64,000 nucleotides of DNA. Origin: Thermoleophilum album. GTDB taxonomy: Bacteria > Actinomycetota > Thermoleophilia > Solirubrobacterales > Thermoleophilaceae. Of this stretch, positions 38,113 through 48,744 are shown one piece after another (position 1 is the stretch's first letter; every line of letters begins with the position of its first letter). The DNA lies in assembly GCF_900108055.1 (NCBI RefSeq), contig NZ_FNWJ01000002.1, positions 134,382-198,381 on the forward strand. The letters are read 5' to 3'. A program made the translations under genes and the position numbers. The notes beneath the pieces are model-generated. The model worked only from the letters and a program-made list of their open reading frames with translations, was not told the origin of the DNA and ran no database searches.

Positions 38113-40758
38113 GTGAGCGACGCAACCGTCAGCGAGCAAGACCGGTTGGCGCTCCTGCGGGAGCGCACCCGCTGGGAGCCGCAGCATGGCGAGCAGCGCG
38201 CGTTCGCGCGCTGGGAAAAAGCGGGCATCTTCCACCCGCCCGCGGAGGGCTCGCCAAGCGAGAACTTCTCGATTGCCGTGCCGCCGCCGAACGTGACCGG
38301 CACGCTGCACATGGGGCACGCCCTGAACGCTTCGATTCAAGACGTTCTCGTCCGCCGCGCACGGATGCGCGGTCTGCGCACGAAGTGGATCTACGGCACC
38401 GACCACGCCGGTATCGCAACCCAGGTGAAGGTCGAGGAGGCGTTGCGCGAGGAGGGGTTGACGCGCCAAGAGCTGGGGCGCGAGCGCTTCCTGGAGCGCG
38501 TGTGGCAGTGGCGGGAACGCTACGGAGGTCTGATTACCCAGCAGTTCAAGCGGCTCGGCGCCTCGCTCGACTACGAAGACGAGCGCTTCACCATGGACCC
38601 GCGCTACGCGCGCGCGGTGCTCGAGGTGTTCGTGCGGCTCTACGAGAAGGGCCTGATCTACCGCGACCGCTACATCGTCAACTGGGACCCCGGCACCCGC
38701 TCGGCGATCTCCGACCTCGAGGTAGTCCAGAAGCGCGTCCAGGACACCCTCTACCTGATCGACTACCCGCTGGAGTCTGGATCCGGCGCGATCACGGTGG
38801 CGACCGTCCGGCCGGAGACGATGCTCGCAGACGTCGCGGTCGCCGTGAACCCCAACGACGACCGCTACAAGCGCCTGATCGGGGAGACCGCGATCCTGCC
38901 GCTGGTCGGCCGCCGCTTGCCGATCATCGGTGACGAACGCGTCGATCCGGAGTTCGGTACCGGCGCGCTCAAGATCACACCGGGGCACGATCCTCTCGAC
39001 TTCGAGATCGGACGCGACCACGGGCTCGAGCCGATCGTCGTGATCGACGAGGAGGGGCGCCTAACCGAAGCTGCTGGTGAGCGCTTCGCTGGGCTCGACG
39101 TGGACCGCGCCCGCGAGGCGGTCGTCCAGGCGCTGCGCGAAGAAGGTCGCATCGCCGGCGCACAGCCTTACGAGCACGACGTGCCCCACTCGCACCGCTC
39201 CGGCCGGCGCATCGAGCCGCTCGTGTCGCTGCAGTGGTTCTGCAACGTCGAACCGCTCGCCAAGCCGGCGATGGAGGTCGTCCGCGACGGTACCGTGCGC
39301 TTCCACCCCGAGAAGTGGGCGCGCGTCTACTTGGACTGGCTCGAGAACATCCGGCCCTGGTGCATCTCGCGGCAGCTTTGGTGGGGTCACCGGATCCCGG
39401 CCTGGTACTGCGACGAGTGCGAAGAGACCTGGGTAGCGCTCGAGCCGCCGGAGCGCTGCGGCGCTTGCGACGGCGAGCTGCGCCAGGACCCGGACGTCCT
39501 CGACACCTGGTTCAGCTCCGCGCTGTGGCCGTTCGCTGCGCTCGGTTGGCCCGAGAACACGCCCGAGTTGCGCGCCTTCTACCCGACCGATGTCCTCTCG
39601 ACCGCGCGGGACATCATCTTCCTGTGGGTTGCCCGCATGGTGATGTTCGGTCTCGAGTTCACCGGCACCGTGCCGTTCACCGACGTCGTGATCCACTCGG
39701 TGATCCAGTCGCCGGAGGGCAAGCGCATGTCGAAGTCGCTCGGCACCGGCATCGACCCGCTCGACGAGATCGCTCAGCACGGTGCCGATGCCCTGCGCTT
39801 CGGGCTGCTTGCGATGTCGTCGCAGCAAGACGTCCGCTACTCGCCGCAGCGCGTCCGTCAGGGCGGCGAGTTGGCGAACAAGCTGTGGAACGCCGCGCGC
39901 CTGATTCTGCTCGGGGCTGATCCGGAGGCGGTCCCCGACCCCTCGACCGCCAGCACCCTCGAAGACCGCTGGATCCTCTCGCGCGTCGAGCGTACCGTCG
40001 CCGAGGTCGACGCCCTGATCGACTCCTACCAGTTCGCGCGCGCCGCGCTCGCGCTCTACGACTTCTTCTGGGCGGAGTTCTGCGACTGGTACTTGGAGCT
40101 CGCGAAGCCGCGCCTCTACGGCGAGGCCGAGGAACGCCGGCAGGTGTCCGGCGTGCTGTTGTACGTGCTCGACCGGGTGCTGCGACTGCTCCATCCGCTG
40201 ATGCCCCACGTCACCGAGGAGCTGTGGGCGCTAATGCCCGACGCGGTGCGCGCCGAGCAGCCGCTGCTGGCAGTGGCACGCTGGCCGCAGGCCGAGCAGC
40301 GCCGTTTGGACGACGACGCCGAGGCCGCGATGCGACGCGTGATCGAGACCGTCGTGGAGCTGCGGCGCTTCCGCGAGGAGGTCGGCGCGCGACCGGGTAC
40401 GCCGGTGCGGGCGCTGCTCGCGGCGGACGGCTTCGACGAGCTGCGCGAGCGCATGGCGCGTCTCGCGCGGTTCGAGTTCGTCGACGCGGCTACCGAAGAC
40501 GAGGTCGTCTTCGAGCTGCCGATCGAAGGCGGGCTGGTGCGGGTGCTACGTGGCGACGCCTTCGACCCGGATGAGGCGCGCGAACGGCTGCGGAAGCGCT
40601 TGGCGCGGCTCGACGCCGAGATCGAACGCCTGCGCGGCAAGCTCGCGAACCAACGCTTCGTCGAGCGGGCGCCGCGCGAGGTGGTGGCAGGCGAACAGCG
40701 CAAGCTCGCCGAAGCAGAGCGCAGTCGCGCGCGCCTCGGCGCTTGGGCCGCGGCCTGA
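38113..40758 (+). CDS. valS: Valyl-tRNA synthetase
   Basis: The protein has 881 aa from GTG 38113. Class I motifs are PPNVTGTLHMGHAL (HIGH-type, about aa 57-70) and GKRMSKSLGTG (KMSKS, about aa 540). The editing domain lies at about aa 190-350 with RPETMLADVAVAVNP. Cys pairs CDECEETW and CGACDGEL (about aa 437-460) suggest a zinc knuckle. The C-terminal coiled-coil arm that holds tRNA-Val ends the protein (DAEIERLRGKLANQRFV). folC follows 15 bases later. Confidence 0.97.
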   Translation: MSDATVSEQDRLALLRERTRWEPQHGEQRAFARWEKAGIFHPPAEGSPSENFSIAVPPPNVTGTLHMGHALNASIQDVLVRRARMRGLRTKWIYGTDHAGIATQVKVEEALREEGLTRQELGRERFLERVWQWRERYGGLITQQFKRLGASLDYEDERFTMDPRYARAVLEVFVRLYEKGLIYRDRYIVNWDPGTRSAISDLEVVQKRVQDTLYLIDYPLESGSGAITVATVRPETMLADVAVAVNPNDDRYKRLIGETAILPLVGRRLPIIGDERVDPEFGTGALKITPGHDPLDFEIGRDHGLEPIVVIDEEGRLTEAAGERFAGLDVDRAREAVVQALREEGRIAGAQPYEHDVPHSHRSGRRIEPLVSLQWFCNVEPLAKPAMEVVRDGTVRFHPEKWARVYLDWLENIRPWCISRQLWWGHRIPAWYCDECEETWVALEPPERCGACDGELRQDPDVLDTWFSSALWPFAALGWPENTPELRAFYPTDVLSTARDIIFLWVARMVMFGLEFTGTVPFTDVVIHSVIQSPEGKRMSKSLGTGIDPLDEIAQHGADALRFGLLAMSSQQDVRYSPQRVRQGGELANKLWNAARLILLGADPEAVPDPSTASTLEDRWILSRVERTVAEVDALIDSYQFARAALALYDFFWAEFCDWYLELAKPRLYGEAEERRQVSGVLLYVLDRVLRLLHPLMPHVTEELWALMPDAVRAEQPLLAVARWPQAEQRRLDDDAEAAMRRVIETVVELRRFREEVGARPGTPVRALLAADGFDELRERMARLARFEFVDAATEDEVVFELPIEGGLVRVLRGDAFDPDEARERLRKRLARLDAEIERLRGKLANQRFVERAPREVVAGEQRKLAEAERSRARLGAWAAA

Positions 40759-40773
40759 GCGCTCGCCACGCCG

Positions 40774-42030
40774 ATGGCCATGGCTGGCGCGCCCACTTAC
40801 CGAGAGGCCGAGCGCTGGCTGCTCGGCCGCGAGCTGTTCGGCATGCGCTTCGGTCTCGACCGCATGCGCAAGTTGCTGACCGCGCTCGGCAGTCCCCAGC
40901 GCACCTTCCGCACGATCCACGTCGTCGGCACCAACGGCAAGTCCTCGACCACCCGCTTCGCGGCGGCTCTGCTGGCGGGCGAAGGACTGCGCGTCGGCGC
41001 CTACACGTCGCCGCACCTCGTGACGTACCGAGAACGCGTCGAGATCGGCGGCGTGCCGATCTCCGAGGTCGCCTTTGCGCGCGCCGTGGCGGAAGTGCGG
41101 CGCGCGACGACGCTCGTCGAGCGGCGGCTGGAGCCCGGCGACCTGATCACCCAGTTCGAGGCGCTGACCGCCGCCGCGTTCCTGGCGTTCGCCGAGGCGG
41201 GCTGCGAAGTGGCGGTGGTGGAAGCCGGTCTCGGCGGTCGGTTCGATGCGACCAACGTCATCGACTCCGAAGTCCAGGTGCTGACCTCGGTGGGGCTCGA
41301 ACACACCCGCTGGCTGGGGCCGACGGTGCGCGACATCGCCGGCGAGAAGCTCGACGTCGTGACCCCCGGCGGCACGCTCGTGGCCGGCCCACTGCCGACG
41401 GAGGCGCTGGAGGTGGCGGAACGCGTCTGCGCGCAGCGTGCCACACGGCTCCAGCGGGTCGCGCGGCCGCTCCCGCTCGAGTTAGCCGCCAAGGGCGCTT
41501 TCCAGCGCCTCAACTTCGCGCTCGCGCTGGCCGCGTGCCAGGCGTTCCTGGGCCGCGAGCTGCGGCCCGCGGCGATCCGGCGGGCCGCCGCGACAACGAT
41601 GCCGGGTCGTCTCGAGGAGATCGCCGAGACGCCGCTGACCCTCGTCGATGCCGCCCACAATCCCGATGGTGTGGCGGCGCTCGCAAGCTCGCTACCAGCG
41701 GTGCTCGGCGGCCGGCGTCCACTGGTCGCGGTAGTTGCGATCCTCGAGGACAAGGACGCCGCCGAGATGCTGCGCAAGCTCGGCGGCGTGTGTGACGAGT
41801 TCGTCTTCACGCGCGCCGACAATCCACGCTCGCTGCCGCCCGGCACGCTCGACGCGCTGGCTGCCAAGGTCGCCCCTTCGCGCCCGCGCTCGATCGCGCC
41901 CGCTGCCGACGCAGCTCTGCGCTTGGCGCGCGCGCGTGCCGGCGAGCAGGGCGCGGTGCTGGCGACCGGTTCGATCTACCTCGTCGCCGACCTGCTGCGC
42001 CCAGCGGAAGCCGGTCGGTCGATACTTTGA
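40774..42030 (+). CDS. folC: Folylpolyglutamate/dihydrofolate synthase
   Basis: The protein has 418 aa. The Mur-ligase P-loop VVGTNGKSSTTRF (about aa 51), the SPHLVTYRERVEI loop, the TQFEALTAAAFLAF motif, AVVEAGLGGRFDATN and the C-terminal LVDAAHNPDGV (about aa 295) all match FolC. It adds glutamates to folates and may also make dihydrofolate. The valS-folC order is common in bacteria. Confidence 0.95.
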   Translation: MAMAGAPTYREAERWLLGRELFGMRFGLDRMRKLLTALGSPQRTFRTIHVVGTNGKSSTTRFAAALLAGEGLRVGAYTSPHLVTYRERVEIGGVPISEVAFARAVAEVRRATTLVERRLEPGDLITQFEALTAAAFLAFAEAGCEVAVVEAGLGGRFDATNVIDSEVQVLTSVGLEHTRWLGPTVRDIAGEKLDVVTPGGTLVAGPLPTEALEVAERVCAQRATRLQRVARPLPLELAAKGAFQRLNFALALAACQAFLGRELRPAAIRRAAATTMPGRLEEIAETPLTLVDAAHNPDGVAALASSLPAVLGGRRPLVAVVAILEDKDAAEMLRKLGGVCDEFVFTRADNPRSLPPGTLDALAAKVAPSRPRSIAPAADAALRLARARAGEQGAVLATGSIYLVADLLRPAEAGRSIL

Positions 42031-42034
42031 GGCC

Positions 42035-42190
42035 GTGCCGGTGGCCCGGGAAAAGCTCGACTCGCGACGCTCCTCGCCGCGACACGGCCCCTCGGTGGTG
42101 CAGATGATGGGCCTCGTCGCCGCCGTCGTGGCGTCGGTGATCCTCGTTTTCTTCGCGATCGGTTACCTGCTCGGACGGCTTCTGCTGTGA
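42035..42190 (+). CDS. Single-span membrane microprotein (51 aa)
   Basis: The frame starts at GTG 42035, 5 bases after folC, with TACTTT (42023-42028) 6 bases upstream. The product has a basic cytosolic N-terminus (REKLDSRRSSPRHG) and one strongly hydrophobic helix, GLVAAVVASVILVFFAIGYLLG, ending LLL. No family is recognised. The regular topology argues for a real membrane microprotein. Confidence 0.55.
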   Translation: MPVAREKLDSRRSSPRHGPSVVQMMGLVAAVVASVILVFFAIGYLLGRLLL

Positions 42191-42305
42191 GCACGCTGGC
42201 GCTCGACCGCGGTCGGGGAGCCCACGGACGTCGCGCTCCCTCCTCGCTTCCCGCCGACACCGCGCCTGCCCGCCGGGCCGACCGGTGGTACGCTCGGCGA
42301 GGAGG

Positions 42306-42908
42306 ATGCGGGCGATCGCGTTGCTCGGTGTCGAAAACGACCCTTTGAACATGGTTCTCTGGTTGCTCGTGATCGCCCTCGTCGCCCTCTGGTTGGCGCT
42401 CGTGTGGTGGACCTACGCCGACGCCCGTCGCCGCATCGACGATCCCGTGCTGGTCGCATGTGCCGTCGGCGCCTCGCTGTTTCCGTTCATCGGGAGCGCC
42501 GTGTACGCGATCGTGCGGCCACCGGAGACGATCCTCGACCGGCGCGAGCGCGAGGTGGAGATCGCTGCCGCCGAGGCCCGGCTGCGTGCGCTCGCGCAGC
42601 TCCGTTGCCCCAACTGCGGACTCGACGTCGAGCGGGCCTTCCTGCGTTGCCCCCACTGTCTGGCGAAGCTGCGCGACCCTTGCCCCGCCTGTCGGCGGCC
42701 GCTCGACCCGCGTTGGCAAGTCTGCCCCTACTGCGAGGCCGAGCTCGCGCCGCCAGCGCAAGCCGTGCAGGGCGCTAGTCGCCGTCGCCAGCAGCGAACT
42801 CCCGCGGCGCGTACTCTGCGCAACGCTGACGCGCGCTCCGGTGGCAGCGTCGCCGATCGCCAGGCCGGTGCGCGTGTCGAAACGCCGCCGCAGGCACCCA
42901 CTGCCTGA
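42306..42908 (+). CDS. Membrane protein with double zinc-ribbon domain
   Basis: The protein has 200 aa; ATG 42306 has TACGCT 11 bases upstream, but other starts are possible. Two membrane helices ([40 protein letters not shown]) precede a coiled segment. Two zinc ribbons follow: [18 protein letters not shown] (about aa 98-115) and [18 protein letters not shown] (about aa 124-141). The tail is low-complexity. Such zinc-ribbon membrane proteins are common in actinobacteria and have no assigned function. Confidence 0.8.
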   Translation: MRAIALLGVENDPLNMVLWLLVIALVALWLALVWWTYADARRRIDDPVLVACAVGASLFPFIGSAVYAIVRPPETILDRREREVEIAAAEARLRALAQLRCPNCGLDVERAFLRCPHCLAKLRDPCPACRRPLDPRWQVCPYCEAELAPPAQAVQGASRRRQQRTPAARTLRNADARSGGSVADRQAGARVETPPQAPTA

Positions 42909-42958
42909 CGCGCCGGCACAAGACTCCTCGCTCACTCCCTGACGGAAAGGAGAGCCAG

Positions 42959-43381
42959 TTGGAACGGACGCTGATCCTTGTCAAGCCCGACGCCTTCGCC
43001 CGCGGACTGACCGGCGAGATCATTGCTCGCTTCGAGCGCAAGGGACTGAAGATCGTCGCGATCAAGTCGATGCAGCTCGATCGCGAAACCGCCGAGCGGC
43101 ACTACGCGGAGCACCGCGAGAAGCCGTTTTTCGGGGAGCTCGTTGACTTCATCACGAGCGGCCCGCTGGTGGCCTTGGTGCTCTCTGGGGAACGCGCGAT
43201 CGAGGCCGCACGACAGGTGATCGGCGCGACCGATCCGCTCGCCGCCGCACCTGGGTCGATCCGCGGCGACTTCGCGCTCTCCGTTCAGAACAACTTGGTC
43301 CACGGCTCCGACTCCCCAGAATCGGCCGAGCGCGAGGTCGCGATCTTCTTCCCCGAGCTCGTCGGTAGCGCCGTCGCTTGA
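42959..43381 (+). CDS. ndk: Nucleoside diphosphate kinase
   Basis: The protein has 140 aa from TTG 42959 with GGAAAGGAG 7 bases upstream. The whole protein matches Ndk: [16 protein letters not shown] at the start, the active-site segment [16 protein letters not shown] with the phosphorylated His (about aa 116), and a C-terminal FFPELV. It equalises nucleoside triphosphate pools. The stop overlaps the maf start by 4 bases. Confidence 0.97.
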   Translation: MERTLILVKPDAFARGLTGEIIARFERKGLKIVAIKSMQLDRETAERHYAEHREKPFFGELVDFITSGPLVALVLSGERAIEAARQVIGATDPLAAAPGSIRGDFALSVQNNLVHGSDSPESAEREVAIFFPELVGSAVA

Positions 43382-44067
43382 GCGAAGCTCCATCGCCGCG
43401 CCTGGTTCTGGCCTCGCGCTCGCCCCAGCGGCGCCGCATTCTGGAGCTCCTGGGGGTGCCGTTCGCGGTGCGGGTCGCCGAGGTCGACGAGCACGACCTC
43501 GGCGACCCGACCGAGGCCGCGCTCGCCAACGCCCGGCGCAAGGCGCGTGCGGTAGCCGGTCAGCTGGAGCACAGCGTCCGCCAGGGTGCCGACGGACACG
43601 CTGAGCGCGCTGGTCGACGGAGCAAGGGTGCGCAGTCTTTGAGCACGGACGCGCCGTCTTTGAGCGAGCTACCGATTCTCGCGAGCGACACCGTCGTCGC
43701 GCTCGACGGCCAGGTGCTCGGTGCACCGGCGCGGCCCGCTGAGGCCGCGCGCTTCCTGCGCGCCCTTTCGGGCCGTCGACACGAGGTAGTGAGCGCCGTC
43801 TGCCTGTTGGTGCCGGGCGCCTGCGAGCGGACCGCGGTGAGCGGCGCGCAGGTCCAGTTCCGCGCGCTCGACGAGGCGACGGTCGCCTGGTATGTCGCGA
43901 GCCGCGAGTGGCAGGGGCGGGCGGGCGGATACGCGATCCAGCTGCGCGGCATGGCGCTCGTCGAGCGGCTCGAGGGCGATCCGACAGCGGTGGTCGGCCT
44001 GCCGGTGCCGGCGCTTCTCGAGCTGTGGCCCGGGCTGCTGCACGGCGAACCGCCGCCGCCGGCGTGA
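43378..44067 (+). CDS. maf: Maf-family nucleotide pyrophosphatase with an insertion
   Basis: The protein has 229 aa, about 30 longer than usual. The start TTG 43378 overlaps ndk. The signature [16 protein letters not shown] opens the protein; [16 protein letters not shown] (about aa 101-116) and [15 protein letters not shown] follow, and [19 protein letters not shown] carries the conserved C-terminal motif. Family members hydrolyse non-canonical or methylated NTPs. Between AVAGQLE and LASDTVV there is an extra Gly/Arg/Ser-rich segment (aa 62-100) partly built of a 15-base repeat, absent from typical Maf proteins. Confidence 0.92.
   Translation: MSEAPSPRLVLASRSPQRRRILELLGVPFAVRVAEVDEHDLGDPTEAALANARRKARAVAGQLEHSVRQGADGHAERAGRRSKGAQSLSTDAPSLSELPILASDTVVALDGQVLGAPARPAEAARFLRALSGRRHEVVSAVCLLVPGACERTAVSGAQVQFRALDEATVAWYVASREWQGRAGGYAIQLRGMALVERLEGDPTAVVGLPVPALLELWPGLLHGEPPPPA
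43630..43665 (+). repeat. 15-base imperfect direct repeat inside maf
   Basis: GCGCAGTCTTTGAGC (43630-43644) and GCGCCGTCTTTGAGC (43651-43665) are 21 bases apart, so the frame is kept and the protein reads QSLSTD/PSLSEL. The repeat lies in the extra segment of Maf. Confidence 0.7.
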
Positions 44068-44118
44068 GCGACGAGCGGTCGGGCGGCTGGCGCCTTGGGT
44101 GCGCTCCGGCTCGCTCGC

Positions 44119-44124
44119 TACACT
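44119..44124 (+). promoter_or_regulatory. Candidate -10 hexamer of the mre operon
   Basis: TACACT lies about 100 bases before the mreB ATG, in the only gap of any size between maf and the rod-shape cluster. Confidence 0.35.
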
Positions 44125-44202
44125 GAGGCGCGCCGGCGTTCCGTGCGCGACCGCTCGCCGCGTACCGCGGCGCGGGTCAGCCGCAACTCCCGGGCGCGGT
44201 AG

Positions 44203-45270
<1,068 letters not shown>

Positions 45271-45293
45271 TGGGCGCGCCGTAGGGGGCGCCG

Positions 45294-46193
45294 GTGTTCG
45301 ATCGCAAGACCATCCGTCGCCGGCGCTTGGCGCTAGCGGGCTTCCTGCTCGCGTCGCTGGTCTTGATCAGCGCCTACGTCGGCAACCCGGCGAGCGGTTT
45401 AGTCGGCATCCTCGCGCGCGGCACGCAAGCGGCCTTCTCGCCGCTTGAGCGGGGTCTCTCGCGGGCGCTCAAGCCGATCGACGATCTCGCCGGCTGGGTT
45501 CACGACAGCCTGCGCGCGAAGAGCGAGAACGAGCGCCTGCGTGCGGAGGTGGCGCGCCTGCGGCGGGAGCTAGCCGAGGCCCAGATACAGCTTCACGACG
45601 GCCGCGAGCTGGCGCGGCTCGAGCGCCTGACCACGAGCGCTGGTTTTCCGGCCGGCACCGCGCCGGTCACGGCGCGCGTGATCGCCCGCTCGCCGACCGT
45701 CTGGTACTCGGCGGTGACGATTGATCGCGGCTCGGCCGACGGCATCAGGGTGGACCAGCCGGTGGTGGCGGCGGGCGGTCTGGTCGGCCGCGTGAGCTCG
45801 GTCTCCCCGCACACCGCGCGCGTGCGCCTGATCACGGACGCCGCCAGCGCGGTGGCCGCGCAGCTGATGCCCGACGGAGCCAACGGGATCGTGCGCCCGT
45901 CGGTCGGCGATCCGCGCGACCTGGTGCTCGACTTCATCCAGGATCGCCGCCGCGTCAAGCCCGACGCGATCGTCATCACCTCCGGCTTCGACGCCGGTGG
46001 CCTGGCCTCGGTCTTCCCGCGCGGGATTCCGATCGGTCGCGTGACACGCGTGGATCCGGAGGAGGTGGAGCTCTACCAGCGCGTCCACATCCGGCCGTTC
46101 GCGGATCTCGGCCAGCTGGACATCGTCCAAGTGCTGACCCGCCGGCCGACGGCGCGGGTCGGTTTGGCGCAAATCACGGGGGCCCGGCAGTGA
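45294..46193 (+). CDS. mreC: Rod shape-determining protein MreC
   Basis: The protein has 299 aa from GTG 45294. One N-terminal membrane helix (LALAGFLLASLVLISAY), a periplasmic/extracellular coiled coil (KSENERLRAEVARLRRELAE, about aa 77-96) and a beta-rich domain with VTIDRGSADGIRVDQPVVA and GLVGRVSSVSPHTARV match MreC. It activates PBP2-RodA. The stop overlaps mreD by 4 bases. Confidence 0.95.
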   Translation: MFDRKTIRRRRLALAGFLLASLVLISAYVGNPASGLVGILARGTQAAFSPLERGLSRALKPIDDLAGWVHDSLRAKSENERLRAEVARLRRELAEAQIQLHDGRELARLERLTTSAGFPAGTAPVTARVIARSPTVWYSAVTIDRGSADGIRVDQPVVAAGGLVGRVSSVSPHTARVRLITDAASAVAAQLMPDGANGIVRPSVGDPRDLVLDFIQDRRRVKPDAIVITSGFDAGGLASVFPRGIPIGRVTRVDPEEVELYQRVHIRPFADLGQLDIVQVLTRRPTARVGLAQITGARQ

Positions 46194-46771
46194 CGGTCAG
46201 CTGGCGGTCGCTCGCCACGCTCGGCCTTTTGGCCGCTGCCGTGACGCTTGTGCAGCTCTCCGTCTTCGGGCGGATCGAGCTCTTCGGGGCGCCACTCAAC
46301 GTGATTCCGGTGGCGGCCGCCGCCTGCGGCTTCTTCGCCGGTCCGGTGGCAGGGGCGGCCGCAGGGTTCGCATTCGGTCTCGTGCTCGACCTTTTGACCG
46401 GCGCGACGCTCGGCGTGTCGTCGCTCGTGCTGACCTTGGTGGGCTACGCAACCGGGCGCTGGCGCGAGCTGCGCGACCCGGCGACGACGCTGGTTTCGAT
46501 CCCCCTGGGGGTCAGCGCGGCGCTGGCTTATGGGATGGGTTTCACCACCGTCTCCTACATGCTCGACATCGGCGACGTGGCACGCGTGAGCCCGCTCCTG
46601 CTGCGCGAGATCGCAGCCGGGGCGCTGCTCTCGGGGGCGGTCGCGCCGCTCGTTTTCGCCGCTGTGCGCAAGGTGTTGCGGCCGCTGCTCGCGTTCGATC
46701 CGCTCGAGCGGCGGCGCCGCCGCGAGCTGCGGCGCACGGGTCCGATCGGTCTGCGCGGCCTCGACATCTAG
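46190..46771 (+). CDS. mreD: Rod shape-determining protein MreD
   Basis: The protein has 193 aa with five to six membrane helices (for example LATLGLLAAAVTLVQLSVFG and GFFAGPVAGAAAGFAFGLVLDLLTG). The ..GLVLDLLTGATLGVSSLVLTLVG stretch is the best MreD match. The family is weakly conserved; position between mreC (4-base overlap) and mrdA (6-base gap) makes the call firm. Confidence 0.92.
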   Translation: MTVSWRSLATLGLLAAAVTLVQLSVFGRIELFGAPLNVIPVAAAACGFFAGPVAGAAAGFAFGLVLDLLTGATLGVSSLVLTLVGYATGRWRELRDPATTLVSIPLGVSAALAYGMGFTTVSYMLDIGDVARVSPLLLREIAAGALLSGAVAPLVFAAVRKVLRPLLAFDPLERRRRRELRRTGPIGLRGLDI

Positions 46772-46777
46772 GCGCTC

Positions 46778-48640
46778 GTGTATCTGGAGTCGGACAGGCG
46801 ACCGGGCCTCACTCCGCAGCTCGCCATGCGCATCGCGGTGCTCAGCGCGATCGCGCTCGTCGGCTTCGCGGCGATCTTCTTCCGCCTCTGGTACCTGCAG
46901 GTCCTCTCGGGCGACCGCTACTTGGCCGAGGCCAACAACAACCGCATCCGCGAGATCCGCGTGCAGGCTCCTCGCGGCGAGATTCTCGACCGCAACGGAC
47001 GGGTGCTGGTGGCGAACCGCCCGAGCCTGGCGCTCGAGGTGACACCAGACAAGCTGCCCCCTGCGGGTCCTCGGCGCCGTCAGGTGTTCAAGCGCCTGGG
47101 GCGCATTCTGCGGGTCTCGCCGCGCCGTCTCGAGCGCTCGGTGGAGCGGCAGTTCAAGGCGATGCCGTTCGCCGCTGCGACGCTCCGCCAAGACGTACCG
47201 CTACCGGTCGTCGCCTACGTACTCGAGCACCAGGATCGCCTGCCCGGGGTCACCGTCGAACGCGTTTTTCTGCGCTCCTACCCGTACCGCGAGATCGGCG
47301 CCCACCTGTTCGGCACGGTCGGCGAGGTCACGGCCGAGCAGCTCAAGCAGGACCGCTACCGCGGCGTCCAGATGGGTGACCGGGTCGGGCAGAGCGGCAT
47401 CGAGTACGAGTACGACCGCTTCCTGCGCGGTCGCAACGGGGCCAACCGCGTGCAGGTCGATGCGCTTGGTCGCTTCAAGGGCGAGCTGTCCGTAAGAAGG
47501 CCACTCCAGGGCCGCAACTTGCGCCTGTCGATCGACTTCGACGTCCAGCGCGCTGGCCAACAGGCACTCGCGTCGGGGACCGGTCGCGGCGCCTTCGTGG
47601 TGATGGATGTCCGCACCGGCGAAGTCGTTGCCCTCGGCTCGCAGCCGTCGTTCGACCCGAACATCTTCGCGAAGGTGGTGCGCGCTTCCGACTACCGCCG
47701 GCTCACCGATCCACTGAACGGCGCTCCGTTGCTCAACCGGACGATCCAGAGCGGTTACCCGACCGGCTCGACGTTCAAGGTCGTCACGGCAACGGCGGCC
47801 CTCGAAACAGGGCTGATCACGCCGGCGACGGTGATCTACGACCCGGGCTCGATCACGATCGGCGGGCTTACCTTCAAAAACGCTGGTGGCAAAGCCCACG
47901 GCGCGGTCGACGTACGGCGCGCCCTGACGGTCTCCAGCGACGTCTTCTTCTACCGCCTCGGCGCTGACCTCAACGCACGCGGTACAGCGCTTCAAAAGTG
48001 GGCTCACCTGCTCGGCCTCGGGCGGCGAACGGGTATCGACCTGCCGGGCGAGTGGGAGGGACTCGTGCCCTCTCCGGCTTGGCGCAACCGGCTGTTTCGC
48101 AAGCGCCTCACGGACCGCCCCTGGACGGTCGGCGACAACGTCAACCTGGCCGTCGGGCAGGGCGATCTGCGGGCCGATCCGGTGCAGCTGGCGGTGGCCT
48201 ACGCCACGATCGCTAACGGTGGCCGCGTGGTGGTGCCGCGGATCGGTTTGCGCGTCGAGGACGCCGCTGGCCGCCCGATCCAAGATCTGCAGGCGCCGCC
48301 TGCGCGCACCGTGCGCATCTCGCCGACCACAAGGCAAGCGATCCTCGACGGTCTACGGGGTGCCACCAGCGCTCCGGGAGGCACCGCCACGCCGGTCTTC
48401 CAGGGCTTCCCGATTCCCGTCGCCGGCAAGACCGGTACGGCGCAGAAGGGTGCCGGCCGGCCCGACCAGTCGTGGTTCGTGGCGCTGGCGCCGTGGCCAG
48501 ACATCCGCTACGTGGTCGTCGTCACCGACGAAGCTGGCGGTTTCGGCGCGGAGACCGCCGCCCCGATGGCGCGCCGCATCCTCGCGGCCTTGTTCGACGT
48601 GAGGGGCGATCGTGCGCGCCGGGGTGGAGCTCCCGACTGA
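46778..48640 (+). CDS. mrdA: Penicillin-binding protein 2 (elongation transpeptidase)
   Basis: The protein has 620 aa from GTG 46778. An N-terminal membrane anchor (AVLSAIALVGFAAIFFRLWYLQ) precedes the pedestal domain with the RGEILDRNGRVLV motif. The transpeptidase has the catalytic Ser-x2-Lys in YPTGSTFKVV (about aa 330), Ser-x-Asp in VSSDVFFYRLG (about aa 388) and KTG in VAGKTGTAQ (about aa 550). It cross-links lateral-wall peptidoglycan with glycosyltransferase RodA, encoded next. Confidence 0.96.
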   Translation: MYLESDRRPGLTPQLAMRIAVLSAIALVGFAAIFFRLWYLQVLSGDRYLAEANNNRIREIRVQAPRGEILDRNGRVLVANRPSLALEVTPDKLPPAGPRRRQVFKRLGRILRVSPRRLERSVERQFKAMPFAAATLRQDVPLPVVAYVLEHQDRLPGVTVERVFLRSYPYREIGAHLFGTVGEVTAEQLKQDRYRGVQMGDRVGQSGIEYEYDRFLRGRNGANRVQVDALGRFKGELSVRRPLQGRNLRLSIDFDVQRAGQQALASGTGRGAFVVMDVRTGEVVALGSQPSFDPNIFAKVVRASDYRRLTDPLNGAPLLNRTIQSGYPTGSTFKVVTATAALETGLITPATVIYDPGSITIGGLTFKNAGGKAHGAVDVRRALTVSSDVFFYRLGADLNARGTALQKWAHLLGLGRRTGIDLPGEWEGLVPSPAWRNRLFRKRLTDRPWTVGDNVNLAVGQGDLRADPVQLAVAYATIANGGRVVVPRIGLRVEDAAGRPIQDLQAPPARTVRISPTTRQAILDGLRGATSAPGGTATPVFQGFPIPVAGKTGTAQKGAGRPDQSWFVALAPWPDIRYVVVVTDEAGGFGAETAAPMARRILAALFDVRGDRARRGGAPD

Positions 48641-48744
48641 AGCTCGCGCCTCGGTCACCGAGCGCAGCTGACACACTTCTTCGCGACCACCTTCGGCCGG
48701 ACGGAGCGAAACCGCTCGTCGGCCGGTTAGGGTCGGTAACGAGC

